Assembly (NCBI GenBank): GCA_037178675.1
Contig: JAYMGJ010000318.1
Coordinates: 1-57,402, forward strand
Direction of reading: 5' to 3'
DNA length: 57,402 bases
Origin: Scleroderma bovista
Taxonomy: Eukaryota; Basidiomycota; Agaricomycetes; Boletales; Sclerodermataceae
Both the position numbers and the translations under genes were made by a program. Below, piece after piece: positions 1 through 10,300 of the stretch (position 1 is its first letter; each line of letters starts with the position of its first letter). The notes under the pieces were generated by a model. It made no database searches and was not told the DNA's origin. It saw only the letters and a program-made list of their open reading frames with translations.

Positions 1-725
1 GGGAGGGACAAGCTGGGGAGGAAAAGGGTAGGGATAAATATAAACCCTGAGTTGTCGGTTTTCCCGTAACCCATGGCATCGAGATCAAGAAGGCACGGGG
101 GTCTAAATGCCGAAGGGGGATTTGGAAGCCTCGTCCTGAAGGGACTAATGTGTGATTTGGAAATGACAGTAGTGTGCAATCAAGTGGACGTGTATCCAGC
201 GAAAGGAAGGGAGCAAGCATGGCAGAAAATGAACGCACTCTTTATGTAAATCGAGTATGAGCGGGAGTCATGAGGCGTCTCTGCGACGCTAATGGCCCAG
301 GGACCTTCCTGGGCATCAATGCGTACTGGCTGTCTTCTCGTGGTGCGGTGGGGAGCGGCATCTAGGGTGTTCATACTGCGCACGGAGGTATTGGAATCGG
401 CGTTGTCTTGGAGAGGGGTGTGTTCACCGTGACGGTGTAAAGATGTCGAAGAAGACGAGTGTGATTCTCTGAAGACAGAAGAAACGTTCGTGACGCCCGA
501 ACGTTTAGTTGTAGACTTGTGTTTGGGGTGGAAGCTGCGAGCTGTGTCGATGCTTGCCCTGCTGGAAAATTGTTGCTGAAGTGGGCGATAAGTGTCTACA
601 GATGAGCGGCCACGTATCGGAGATGCTTCTTTGAGAGTGAGAGCACCAAAACCCAGGACCGATTTGAGGTTTTTCTTCGGGGTGTGGACCTGCTGATGGT
701 GTCGTGTGGTGACGACGCTATGCAT
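1..725 (-). CDS. Ser/Thr-rich hypothetical protein, 5' part
   Basis: An ATG at 725 opens a long minus-strand frame rich in Ser, Thr, Arg and His, with low-complexity stretches (for example a run of Ser near residue 90). It ends in an ordered stretch, GPWAISVAETPHDSRSYSIY. A likely 94-nt intron (238 to 145, GTGCGT...TTAG) then leads into a second exon that stays open to the left edge, so the gene is cut by the window. No catalytic motif or membrane segment is visible. Ser-rich basidiomycete proteins with such a conserved short segment are commonly left as hypothetical. I recognise no function. The coding call rests on length, composition and the in-frame splice. Confidence 0.6.
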
Positions 726-2439
726 GCGACAGACGCGCGGCGCAGAAGTACTCTGGCGATGCTGGGCAGTGTGCGAGGGCGTCGGGGATCGTCACGGGCG
801 ATGGGGAATGTGGGGGCAAGAGGACAGAGAAAGAGAGACAAAGCAATCGATTACTGAAAAGATGTGTGCAGCGTGTCTGCGGCGAGGGCGTGTCGAACCG
901 CCACGAAAAAAACGGACGTCGACTTGGATCAGCTCAGTCTGCCTCGAGGTTGGGCTGTGTAGCCAAGGCTTATTATTCAGTGTGGTATAAGTAGGGGGAC
1001 GGGGACAGAAAAACGAGAGGAGGGTTGAGTCAGTGGTTGGTCTTATAAAACCCCACAGCGGTCAATTCAAACCGTCGAGGTGACACCGCAAATTTCCCCG
1101 TGCAAATGCCCTCCTCACCGACGATGGTCAAAGTCTGAGTGATCTGCAGCCCGTCTCCCTTGCTTGGACTGGGTCCAAGTTTCTTTTCATGGCCCAGACT
1201 AAGGAGACCAAATTCACCTCCTGTGTCTCCTGTACTACACTCGATTTGATCTCGCTATCAGCCGAGTCTCTGTCCCGTGTCCTTCCATTGGTCCATGCCC
1301 ATGAGCACACGTCCAAAACCTGGGCAGGACCATTTGAACCGGTTCGGTCGATTCATGCTATTCAACGGTGCCTCTAACTTGGCACACGACTTCCCACTCA
1401 CGCTATTTCTGCCAACTAGATTCTCGAACCCAGTAACAGGTGCCTCGCAGGCTGCAAGTGCGCCGCACAACTATGGGATCGGTGTTTCCAGTAGAGACGG
1501 GACCTCAATCCAACTATACATATTCTTAAGTAGCATGCACTGTTCCTCGATACCATGAAGATGCTCATCTCCTAGGGCCTTTGCTTCCTTCACGCGACAG
1601 TTGCTTCACACCGACCCCTTGGAGCCTCCTGAGATTCGCTGAGCTCTTTGAAGGGCGCCCAACCCCCCCCATCTGTGCCATTTCCATGGTAATCTATTTA
1701 ATCTCCCAGAATAAGAACCATCTATGACTAATGGCCAGACCGCAGCAGTTTCACACAGCCAAGCTAGAGAAGAGCCTCCACTGGAAGGAAACCCACACAG
1801 GTGAAGATGAACTGATTCAAGCATCGCTAGGATTCGGAACAACGGGATGGTTGACCCGAGGGTGCTGGTGAGGTATTTCGATGGAGATAAGGCGATGTCA
1901 TATCATATCGGCGTTTTCTGCGGCGGCAGGTGGTGTAACTGTTACGATGCAAATGAAAAGGTGGTCCTCATCTGCTTCCTAATCTCCCCGTGCAGCCCTG
2001 TTCTACTTCCACAAATGTCACTCGGGACGGAAGAACCTGTCGATGTCAGCGAAGGTTTGGTGCACGGCAACCAAGATAGTCCAACAACCACCTTCAGCTA
2101 GTTCCGGTGACCAGACTGTCTACGAAGCGGTAGTACGTCTGGTCACCAGACTACTTCAGCAATCCCTAGACAAGTTAGACTTGCGAGCGGCCTCATGCAC
2201 AAATGCGTTTGCGGGTCCCGGTCAGGTACGAATTCCCACCAGCCATGTTCGCCGCCCGCTGGATGCACTGGCGGCAACTTCCGGTGACACCCTCCTTTGA
2301 TGGATGGGTTGGTTGGTGAAGCTATTCGAACTTGGACTAGAAATGTCTGGTGATGTGGCTCTCTTGCTCTACTTACCACCTATGATTTCAATATGGTACT
2401 GGCCTTGTTCTTCGCACAAGCTAGTTTCCCCTAGGCAGA
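726..2439. other. No convincing gene
   Basis: Only short overlapping frames occur on both strands, none with a recognisable domain or a plausible exon chain. The left end probably holds the promoter of the Ser-rich gene. An 11-bp perfect inverted repeat lies at 2106-2147. The right end passes into oxygenase-derived sequence. Confidence 0.5.
2106..2147. repeat. 11-bp perfect inverted repeat
   Basis: GGTGACCAGAC at 2106-2116 is followed by its exact reverse complement at 2137-2147, with a 20-nt spacer. It could form a small hairpin. Role unknown. Confidence 0.6.
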
Positions 2440-2880
2440 AGACGCGATGTTCCCTCTCGACTATGAGATACGAAATGCTTGCATCCATGTTGGATTCTTC
2501 TACAGTGAGTTATCTGCGTTCCAACCCCGCTCTTTCCGAACGTTGGCGGTAACCAGTCACGGAAGGCTGGCCCCAAGAGACCATCGACAACCTCTTTTCG
2601 GCCATGGAGGCTTCTAACTTCCACACAAAACCAAGGCGAAGGTGACATGGCTTCTCGACCATTTTCTTTTTTTTTGATTTGACAAATGAAAGCTACACAT
2701 CAAAAAGGTGTTTCCAATTTCAATGGACGCCGTTCTTCGGAACCGATGACAGTGTGCTATGATATGTAGTCGAGGTTCGTTCATACCTACCACCTAGCAC
2801 TTGATAAACCACATACATACGATCTTCCCAGAGTCCCTGGACCTTTCCATACTTTGATACTGACACCTGGTTGGTCGTTA
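2440..2880 (+). pseudogene. Oxygenase array relic A (internal deletion)
   Basis: The sequence from about 2445 matches exon 2 of the intact neighbours (YEIRNACIHVGFFYS). It is followed by a damaged exon 3 (VTSHGRLAPRDHRQPLFG in mixed frames) and a piece of exon 4 near 2690. It then jumps to the segment encoding the end of exon 10 (the FFGTDYHV region) near 2735. All central exons with the metal ligands are missing and several frames are broken. This is the footprint of an earlier member of the array. Confidence 0.75.
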
Positions 2881-2973
2881 ACTTGTTTACGAAGTCACTC
2901 GGTGAGAATTGTCACGGAAACGGGATATGAATTGTTATGAAAGCAAGTTAGATACGGTTGCAGCCTGACCACA

Positions 2974-4520
2974 ATGTCGTTGATAGCATCGGCAGCTACA
3001 CTAGACGGTGCGTTCGACAGCATCCCTGTAATGTATGTCGGATCGTTGCGTTTGATGGTCCACTTGCTTAATCCCTGGCCAGCGATATCGCGAATGCATC
3101 TACTCCAGAACAAAGAGCTGCATTGGCTCACGAGATAAGAAATGCTTGCATCAATGTTGGGTTCTTCTACAGTGAGCGTCGGGCGAAACCAGATCTGCGT
3201 GCTAATCCTTCTCCTGATCGTCATTGGCAGTAACTGGGCACGGGATACCCCAAGAGACGATCGACAACCTGTTTTCGGTAATGGAGGCTTACTTCTCACT
3301 CCCACTCGAGGCCAAGATGAAGGTAACACGACTATTCGGCTAATTTCTTCATTTCCTTTTGATGCGTGGAAGCTTTATCATAAAGAAATCGGTTCCAGTT
3401 TCAAGGGATATGCCCCTGCGTTGGATTCCAACATAGACCCTGCCAATAGCGGCGATTGCCATGAGGGCTTCGAGATTGGGTGGGAGGAACTCATTCCCAA
3501 GGAGAACGACGAGAAGAGAGCCAATGACGGGGCTATGACAGGAGCGAACGTGTGGCCATCGGAACCCGCTGGGTTTCGCAAAGCCTGCCTCGACTACTAG
3601 TGCGTCGGTTGATGGGTGAACGATAACAGAACTATTTACCCTTTGGGAACAAGTCATGCTGCAGTAGGTGTTGGGAGGTTACTCTTCCATCTCTTTGCGC
3701 TTGCGCTGGATCTCCCTGAGACGTACTTCGACGACAAGGTATGACCCATTATACCGGGACTTGCCATTGTCATGTTTTATCGTTCTCAGACCAAGAACTC
3801 TGCCGCCATCATGCGAACCATCCATTATCCTCCACAGACAGGCCCTGTATCCGATGGTTATGTTGGGATCGGTGCTCACTCTGAGTAATTCAGTCATTTT
3901 CTCAACGGTATCTGAACACAATAATTGATGATACTTTATAGCTTCGAGGTTGGTTACCACCTTCCAAGGCTATAACAAAGTAACCGACATCTTTCCTAGT
4001 GTTTCACCATCTTGTGGCAGCAGCCCGATATCCAAGCTCTTCAGGTCCTCAACTCAAAGAAACAATGGATTAATGCAACCCCGATACCGGGAACATTGGT
4101 AGTCAAGTACGTCACGCCACACATGAAGACAGAATCAAGCAATGACTTGACTGGTTGATTTTAGCATAGGCGACCAGCTCGCGCGATGGACAAGTGAGGT
4201 CATATGCTTATCTTTGTATCCATCTCACATGAGTGTCACGTTGCAGATGACATATTCAGGTCAACCATACACAGTGCCACCAACAGGAGCAGTTTGGATC
4301 GGTATTCCGTCCCACTGTTCTTCGGAACGGACTATCATGTGCCAATCGAGGTTCGTTGACGTGCTTTCTCCTTACTTGTGTGCTCTCACCACATATTATC
4401 CAGCCCATGCCAAGCTGTGTCTCTGCAGATCGGCCTTCCAGGTATGAGCCAATCACTGCGGGAGATTATCTGCAGATGCGTCTCCGAGAGATGTACTATC
4501 AACCGGCTCCGTCGTCGTGA
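2974..4520 (+). CDS. 2OG-Fe(II) oxygenase, IPNS-like, array copy 1
   Basis: Predicted oxidoreductase using Fe(II), 2-oxoglutarate and O2; the substrate is unknown. Eleven exons join into about 350 residues. Exon 1 gives the N-terminus up to FDSIPVI. Exons 2-3 give the DIOX_N domain (DIANASTPEQRAALAHEIR, FFYITGHGIPQETID). Exons 4-6 lead to GYVGIGAHSD. A 7-nt microexon (3942-3948) completes HSDFE. Exon 8 gives CFTILWQQPD and PIPGTLVV; a 29-nt exon gives NIGDQLARWT. Exon 10 holds STIHSATNRS and RYSVPLFFGTD. So the HxD...H iron triad and the RxS co-substrate motif are complete. The last exon ends in the C-terminal tail, stop at 4518-4520. All splice sites are GT..AG. Catalytically competent by inspection. 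Confidence 0.88.
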
Positions 4521-5178
4521 TACCCTTACACGTCGTCGAGTATTTGTATAAACCAACAACATACATGCCATTTTCCCAGATTCCTTGGACACTAACCGTA
4601 TGTATGCGGCCTTCGATATGAGTACTATTACTACCCAGTTTCTTGTACATGTCAGAGACGGTGAGTATTCTACCAGTATTCTCAAATGATTGGGCTCTCC
4701 GGCACCTGTTCCATCACGCAGATAGAATTATCAGTTGCCCATGACGGAGCTCTCTTCCATCGAGAGACCCCTCTAACATAGAGCTCCGAAAGTCATGAAA
4801 TATGACTACCGATAACCCAGTCTCACACCCCCATGAGCAGTTTATGAAACACCAAGCTACCACCCATAAAGGCCATTTCCGTATTAGTCCTATCAAAAAG
4901 CCAAGCAGTGAACTTCCCGACGTCGGATCACTGACGGATCCAAGCACACCTCCGTGCGTCCCCCAAGCTACAATGGCACTACAACCGCCTCTGTAGGGAT
5001 TTGAACAAATTCGGACCGGAAATCTTCCAATAGGGTGTTTATCCTCTTCCCTGGACATGTTTGGCATTGCTCCCTCTCTGGGAGATGAACGTGCTCATTC
5101 GCATTTTGGCGCGCGAAATTAGTGATACAAAACGGTATGATACAACGAATTCGAATTCTCATGACCGTGCAACTCAGC
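4521..5178. other. Intergenic, nothing recognised
   Basis: Convergent space between oxygenase copy 1 (plus) and CSN7 (minus). A 117-residue minus-strand frame (4714-5067) has no recognisable domain and no matching exon neighbours. I treat it as chance. Confidence 0.5.
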
Positions 5179-6294
5179 TCAGAAACGGTTCCGCTTTCTC
5201 GGTTGCTTGGCTGCCTCCGATTGTCCCCGGCTAAGTAGATGTTACACATGTGAGCTAGGAATGACAGGAGTAACTTACTTCCTGTTCCTTATCTTCACGT
5301 TACTATCCAGAGGTGGTTCGTCAATGTCCATCCCATCTCCAAAGCCTGTCGTGAAGGATCCCTGTTTTCGAGCTGGACCTGTTTTACCCTCTCTTTGACG
5401 ATCTTGTACCTCCTTCAGATTAGCGGCGCAGATTCCTTCATGTGATTCCATCTCTGCTTGGGCAGCACTGTGATGCATCGAAACCTCTACAAGCTTTCGA
5501 TCAAGCGCATCTAGTACAGACACAGTGGTACTGGCCCTTGGTCTCCGTTAGTAAACCTAGGACTAGTGCAGTATAGTGTGACCCACCAGTTCTGGAGGGC
5601 AGCAAGTACATGTTCGAGTTTGCCAGGTTCGAGGTCTCTTCCCATTGTGTACTCGATTTCGAGCTGCTGCTCTTTTTGATCGAGTTTTCCACGGAGGATG
5701 TCGAGGTAGATTGCATCGATGATCAAGTCTTCGAGTTCCCGTATTGCGAGCATCTTCAGCTCTTGAAGAAGTAATGAGTATGGGAGTACCTGTGACAATA
5801 TGCATCTACTAAGTGGCTGATAAAGGGGATTTATGATGACGCACGAACCCGACGCTGAGTGGCGAGGGAGACTATGGACAGGTACTTCAACTTGGTGATT
5901 TGTGCAGCATTTAATGAAGGGAGGGAGTCCTGGATTCCTGGAGTAGCAAACGACTTAGGAAGCTGACTTGAGCGGGCGTGGTCAAATCGACCCACCTAGA
6001 TAATCTCTATAGGTACGGTATGAGAAGAGTTGCAGCAATGAGAGGTATGGGGCATGTTGTTCGTTGGTGGCGAGCTTGTGAGAAACATTGCGTCAGGGCA
6101 CGCGTCAAGGACACATGCAGATGGAGTACCTCCTGGATGTTGGGCATTTCGAGGAGCTCAGCGAAGACAAACACGCCAGGTGCGGAGGTAGCATCTTGGA
6201 TGAGCTTCGCGGCTGCAGCACCTTTTGCTGATTTCGACATCAGCAGGAAAGGTTCAAGCTTTGCTGCAAAGTTCGTGCCGAGTTCCATGGTCAA
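5179..6294 (-). CDS. CSN7: COP9 signalosome subunit 7 (PCI domain)
   Basis: Subunit of the COP9 signalosome, the complex that removes Nedd8 from cullins. Exon 1 (ATG 6294 or 6288) reads KLEPFLLMSKSAKGAAAAKL and SAPGVFVFAELLEMPNIQE, the conserved start of CSN7. Further exons give HAPYLSLLQLFSYRTYRDYL, then SLNAAQITKLKYLSIVSLA, then VLPYSLLLQELKMLAIRELE and the winged-helix part (IDAIYLDILRGKLDQKEQQL, EYTMGRDLEPGKLEHVL). These are the PCI domain. A C-terminal helix (VSVLDALDRKLVEV) follows. The end is ambiguous. The frame stops at 5275, but a perfect GTAAGT donor just before it allows one more short exon with a basic tail (KQPRKRNRF), stop at 5179. It is a single-copy cellular gene sitting inside the oxygenase array, on the opposite strand. 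Confidence 0.9.
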
Positions 6295-6754
6295 TATTGT
6301 CTTAGTCTGCCCGAAGGTAACCGTCAGATGGTTATGTAATCAAGGAGATGGACGCAGGCTCAGGTGGGTGTTATGATCAAACCCATTGATTGCACGCAAA
6401 AGTCCAAGTGAGGCTCCAGCCACCCCGTCCACATCTCAAATGACCGATTTGTATCTCCAGGGTCATTTTCTCGCAGTGTCTCACTGCCAAACTAAACTTG
6501 GAGTCAGGGTTTCCGATGATCGTAGGCTCGCGGTCTGTGCCTCCGAACTTGACTTGTCAATATGGCTTACGCGTCTCCCAGCGTCTCCTCGTATCTGTAT
6601 TTCTAGCCCACGTCTGGGTACATGAGTTTTCTCGTGCCTCTCTCGAAACCCACTGCGTCCTGCGACTCTGGTTTGATCTGAAGGGTCCTATTCACTGTAT
6701 CGACTTCTCAAGCTAACATCTTCGAGTCGGCGCTACACACATAGAGCACCCACA
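6295..6754. promoter_or_regulatory. Divergent promoter region of CSN7 and oxygenase copy 2
   Basis: A 460-nt space between two divergently transcribed genes. No clear TATA box or conserved oxygenase promoter module was found. Two plus-strand frames here show no domain. Confidence 0.4.
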
Positions 6755-8269
6755 ATGTCGGCAATAGCATCAGCAGATACACTGGATTACAGTGCGTTCG
6801 ACAGTATACCTGTAATGTATGGCGAACCGTCGATTTCTCTTCACCACGTGCTTATTTCCTAGCCAGCGATATAGAAAATACATCCACACCAGAGGAAAGA
6901 GCTGCATTGGCTCATAAGATAAGAGATGTTTGCATCAATGTTGGATTCTTCTACAGTGAGTACTCGTATCTGGGTTCTATTCCGCTCTTTCCGAACCTTG
7001 GCAGTAACCGGGCACGGAATACCTCAAGAGACTGCCGACAATTTGTTTTCGGCTATGGAGGCTTACTTTTCACTTCCACTCGAAACCAAGATGAAGGTGG
7101 CATGACTCCTTGCCAATTTTCTCGTTCTAACCTGACAAATGAAAGCTATACCATAAAGGAGTCAACTTCAAAGGATATATTCCCCCGTTGGATTCCAACG
7201 TAGATTCTACTAACAGAGGCGATTTCAGCGAGGGCTTCGAAGGTGTTTTGGAAGAAGTTGCTTTCAAGGAGAATGATGAAAAAGGAGCAAATGATGGTGC
7301 TAAGGCAGAGACGAACGCGTGGCCCTCTGAACCCGCCGGGTTTCGTGAAGCCTACCTCAATTACTAGTGCGTCCTTTGACGAGTCATCAATGTTCGCTGC
7401 TTACCACTTTCGGGACAAGTCATGCTGCAATGGGTGTCCGAAGGTTACTCTTCCGCCTCTTCGCGCTCGCGCTGGATCTTCCTGAGGCATACTTCGATGA
7501 CAAGGTATGACCTATTATGCCAGGACTTCCCATTCAAGTCACACCTGATGGTTCACAGATCAAGAAAACTGAGGGGATTATGCGGACCATCCATTATCCT
7601 CCGCAGACCGGCCCCGTATCTGATGGTTACATTGGGATGGGCGCTCACTCTGAGTAATTCAGCTACTTTACTCAATGGCATCTGAACAGAAATCATGATG
7701 TTTCACAGTTTCCTGGTTGGCTCCCGCCTCCCAAACCCATTAAAAGGTAACTGATATTTTTTCTAGTGTTTTACAATGCTGTGGCAGTCGCCCGATGCCC
7801 AAGCTCTTCAGGTCCTCAACTCAGAGAAACGATGGGTTAATGCAACCCCGATACCAGGAACATTAGTCGTTAAATACGCCACGTCAAACATGGATATATA
7901 GAAAAGGGCTGATTCGTTGACTTTAGCATAGGCGACCAGCTCACACGTTGGACAAGTGAGATCATAGGCTTATTTTCTCACTAAATCTCACATGAACCCA
8001 TATATCACAGATGACTTATTCCAGTCGACGTTACACAGAGTAGTCAACAGGAGTGGTATGCACCGGTATTCCGCCCCGCTGTTCTTCGGAACGGATGATG
8101 ATGTGCTAGTCTAGGTTTGTTCCGCATCAAATTCAGTTCATCTACCCTCATCGCCGTGCCTACCACCTAGCCCCTACCAAGCTGTGTCTCCGCAGAACGA
8201 CTTCCCAAGTATGAACCAACCACTGCGGGAGAATATCTGCAAAAGCGTTTCCGGGAGACATACCATTGA
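6755..8269 (+). pseudogene. 2OG-Fe(II) oxygenase array copy 2, early decay
   Basis: It has the same 11-exon layout as copy 1, readable from ATG 6755 (FDSIPVIDIENTSTPEE) through the HSD motif and microexon TTTCCTG to LCFTMLWQSP. Two lesions stand out. The donor after the LVV codons is ATACGC where every other copy has GTACGT. Exon 10 ends in TAG (8112-8114) where others have GAG, cutting off the conserved last exon, which is still visible to 8269. The second histidine (STLHRVVNRS) and RYS are still present. Recently inactivated, or expressed as a truncated form. Confidence 0.75.
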
Positions 8270-8578
8270 AGTGCTCCTCCATCATGATAACGGTTCACAT
8301 CTCGTTTTGCATTCGCATAAACTATTTCTTGCCCCCTGACCATAGCCTTTGAACTGACACCTAGCTGCTGTTCGTATGTTGTTATCGAGATTTTTGTACA
8401 TCTTTATTGAAACAATGAAATTTAACACAAAGGTTCTTGGAAAGTAGGAAGTTTTTTGGTGAATCTAGTATTGGTAAACTTGCACTATGTACTGGTCCTA
8501 GACGTTATCGGTCACATGGGTCACCCAGGGCTTAAGCTAGCATGAAATCAGGTAGATATCAGGCTGAAGAAAACCACA
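8270..8578. other. Intergenic between oxygenase copies 2 and 3
   Basis: 3' flank of copy 2 and 5' flank of copy 3. A diverged form of the array promoter (AGGTAGATATCAGGCTGAAG) precedes the copy 3 start. Nothing else recognised. Confidence 0.5.
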
Positions 8579-9912
8579 ATGTCGTTGGTGGCATCCGCAG
8601 CCACGTCGGATGGTGCGTTCGACAGTATACCTGTAATGTGTGTCGAATCGCCCCGAATTCCTATCGTCCGCTTGCTTAACCCCCTCAGCGGGGATTCGTC
8701 TACGCCAGAGCGAAGAGTCGCTTTGGCCCACGAAGTAAAGGATGCCTGTATGAATGTCGGGTTCTTTTACAGTGAGCACAGATCATCGACGCTCCGATCT
8801 TTCACTTGATAAATGTTGGCAGTCACTGGGCATGGGATACCGCAGAAGACCATAGACAACTTGTTTGCGATTATGGTGGCTTACTTCTCATTGCCACTCG
8901 AGACCAAGATGAAGGTAACCTGACTACTCGCCCAAGTCTTCGATTGCTAGTACCTGACGTTGGAAAGCTCTATCATAAAGAAGTCGGATCTAACTTTAAA
9001 GGATATGCCCCCCCGTTGGATTCCAATGTAGATCCTGCGAACAGAGGCGATCTCCATGAGGGTTTCGAGGCAGTATGGGAAGAACTTATTTCCATGGAGA
9101 ACGACGAGAAAAGCTCCGAACCTGCCGGGTTCCGTGAAGCCTGCCTCAACTAGTTGTTTGATGGGTAAACAATGCTAGGACTACTCACCACGTCACAAGT
9201 CATGCTGCGGTAGACCTTGGAAGGTTACTCTTCCGTCTCTTTGCACTTGCACTGGATCTCCCTGAGACGTACTTCGATGACAAGGTATGGTCCTTTATGC
9301 TAGGGCCATTACTACATCTGATCGTTCACAGACCAAGAACTCTGCCGCGATCATGCGGACTATCCATTATCCTCCACAGACCAGCCCTGTATCCGATGGT
9401 TACGTTGGGATTGGCGCTCACTCTGAGTAATTCAGTCACTTTTCTCAGCCAAAGCATCTAAACGCAACGATTCATGATGCCATAAGGTAGTCAAGTACGT
9501 CTCGTCAAATATGAAGGATACAGAAATTAACCTGACTCGTCGGTTCAGCATAGGTGACCAGCTTGCACGATGGACAAGTGAGACCATATTCTTATCTTGG
9601 TGCTCATCTCACATAACGCCGCGTTGCAGATGACATATTCAGGTCGACTGTACACAGAGCCACTAACAGGACTGGTGTGCATCGTTATTCTGTTCCGCTG
9701 TTCTTCGGAACGGACTATCATGTCTCAATAGAGGTTTGTTGGCGTGCTTTCTCGTTGAATTCAGCTCATGTACCCTCACAACCATACACACCACCCAGCC
9801 TATGCCAAGCTGTGTCTCTGCGGACCGGCCTCCAAAGTATGAGCGTATCACTGCAGGAGTTTATTTGCATAAGCGCCTCCAGGAAACCTATTATGGGAGC
9901 GCTCCTTCGTGA
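8579..9912 (+). pseudogene. 2OG-Fe(II) oxygenase array copy 3, exon deletion
   Basis: Exons 1-6 are readable. They include FDSIPVI, GDSSTPERRVALAHEVKD, ITGHGIPQKTIDNLF, and an exon 4 shortened in frame by loss of the RANDGAMAGANVWP region. After the donor following HS-D the sequence jumps directly to the end of exon 8 (GTAGTCAA at about 9487). The microexon and most of the FTILWQQ...PIPGT exon are absent. Joining the remaining exons gives a stop at once. Exons 9-11 follow, with IGDQLARWT, the second His motif and the tail to a TGA at 9910. It is closely related to copy 9. Confidence 0.8.
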
Positions 9913-10300
9913 CATTTCCGCATGCTATTGAGCATTTATACAAAAGTTGTTCAAATGCTCCATAGTGACTAATCAAACTTTGGTGCCGGTAAACTTAAGG
10001 ATTGCCGCGGATGACAGCTGGGCTTTATAAGTATGAGACCAAGTAGATATCAGGTTGAAGAAAACCACGATGTCATTGGTAGCTAAATCCTCAGCCGCTG
10101 CGTTGGATGGTGCGTTCGACAGTATACCTGTAATGTGTGTCCAATTTATGCTTTCGATCGATCGCTTGCTGAAATTGTTGACCAGCAATATAGGAGATGC
10201 ATCTACACCAGAGAGAAGAGCTGCTTTGGCTCACGAGATAAGGAATGCCTGTATGAATGTTGGATTCTTTTACAGTGAGTACATGTACACCGTCTATTTC
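8850..10300 (+). repeat. Segmental duplication, left partner (pairs with about 34548-36030)
   Basis: Copy 3 from its exon 3 onward, the intergenic region and the start of copy 4 match copy 9, its intergenic region and the start of copy 10. Shared unusual features include GCGATTATGGTGGC in exon 3, the GACCTTGGAAG variant of exon 5, and the same TATA-bearing promoter. Boundaries are approximate. Confidence 0.75.
9978..10030 (+). promoter_or_regulatory. Oxygenase promoter module of copy 4 with TATA box
   Basis: A block of about 40 bp ending GGATTGCCGCGGATGACAGC is followed by TTTATAA at 10024-10030, 46 nt before the ATG at 10070. The same block and spacing recur before relic 4b (11690-11743) and copy 10 (35706-35757), and in weaker form before copy 5 (TTTATAT at 12060). 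I infer a shared core promoter. Confidence 0.65.

Noticed and set aside
706..990. Plus-strand frame of 94 codons upstream of the Ser-rich gene
   Set aside because: Low-complexity, no domain, lies in the promoter of the minus-strand gene and has no exon partner.
4714..5067. 117-codon minus-strand frame with one hydrophobic stretch
   Set aside because: No recognisable family, no splice partners, sits between convergent genes; likely chance.
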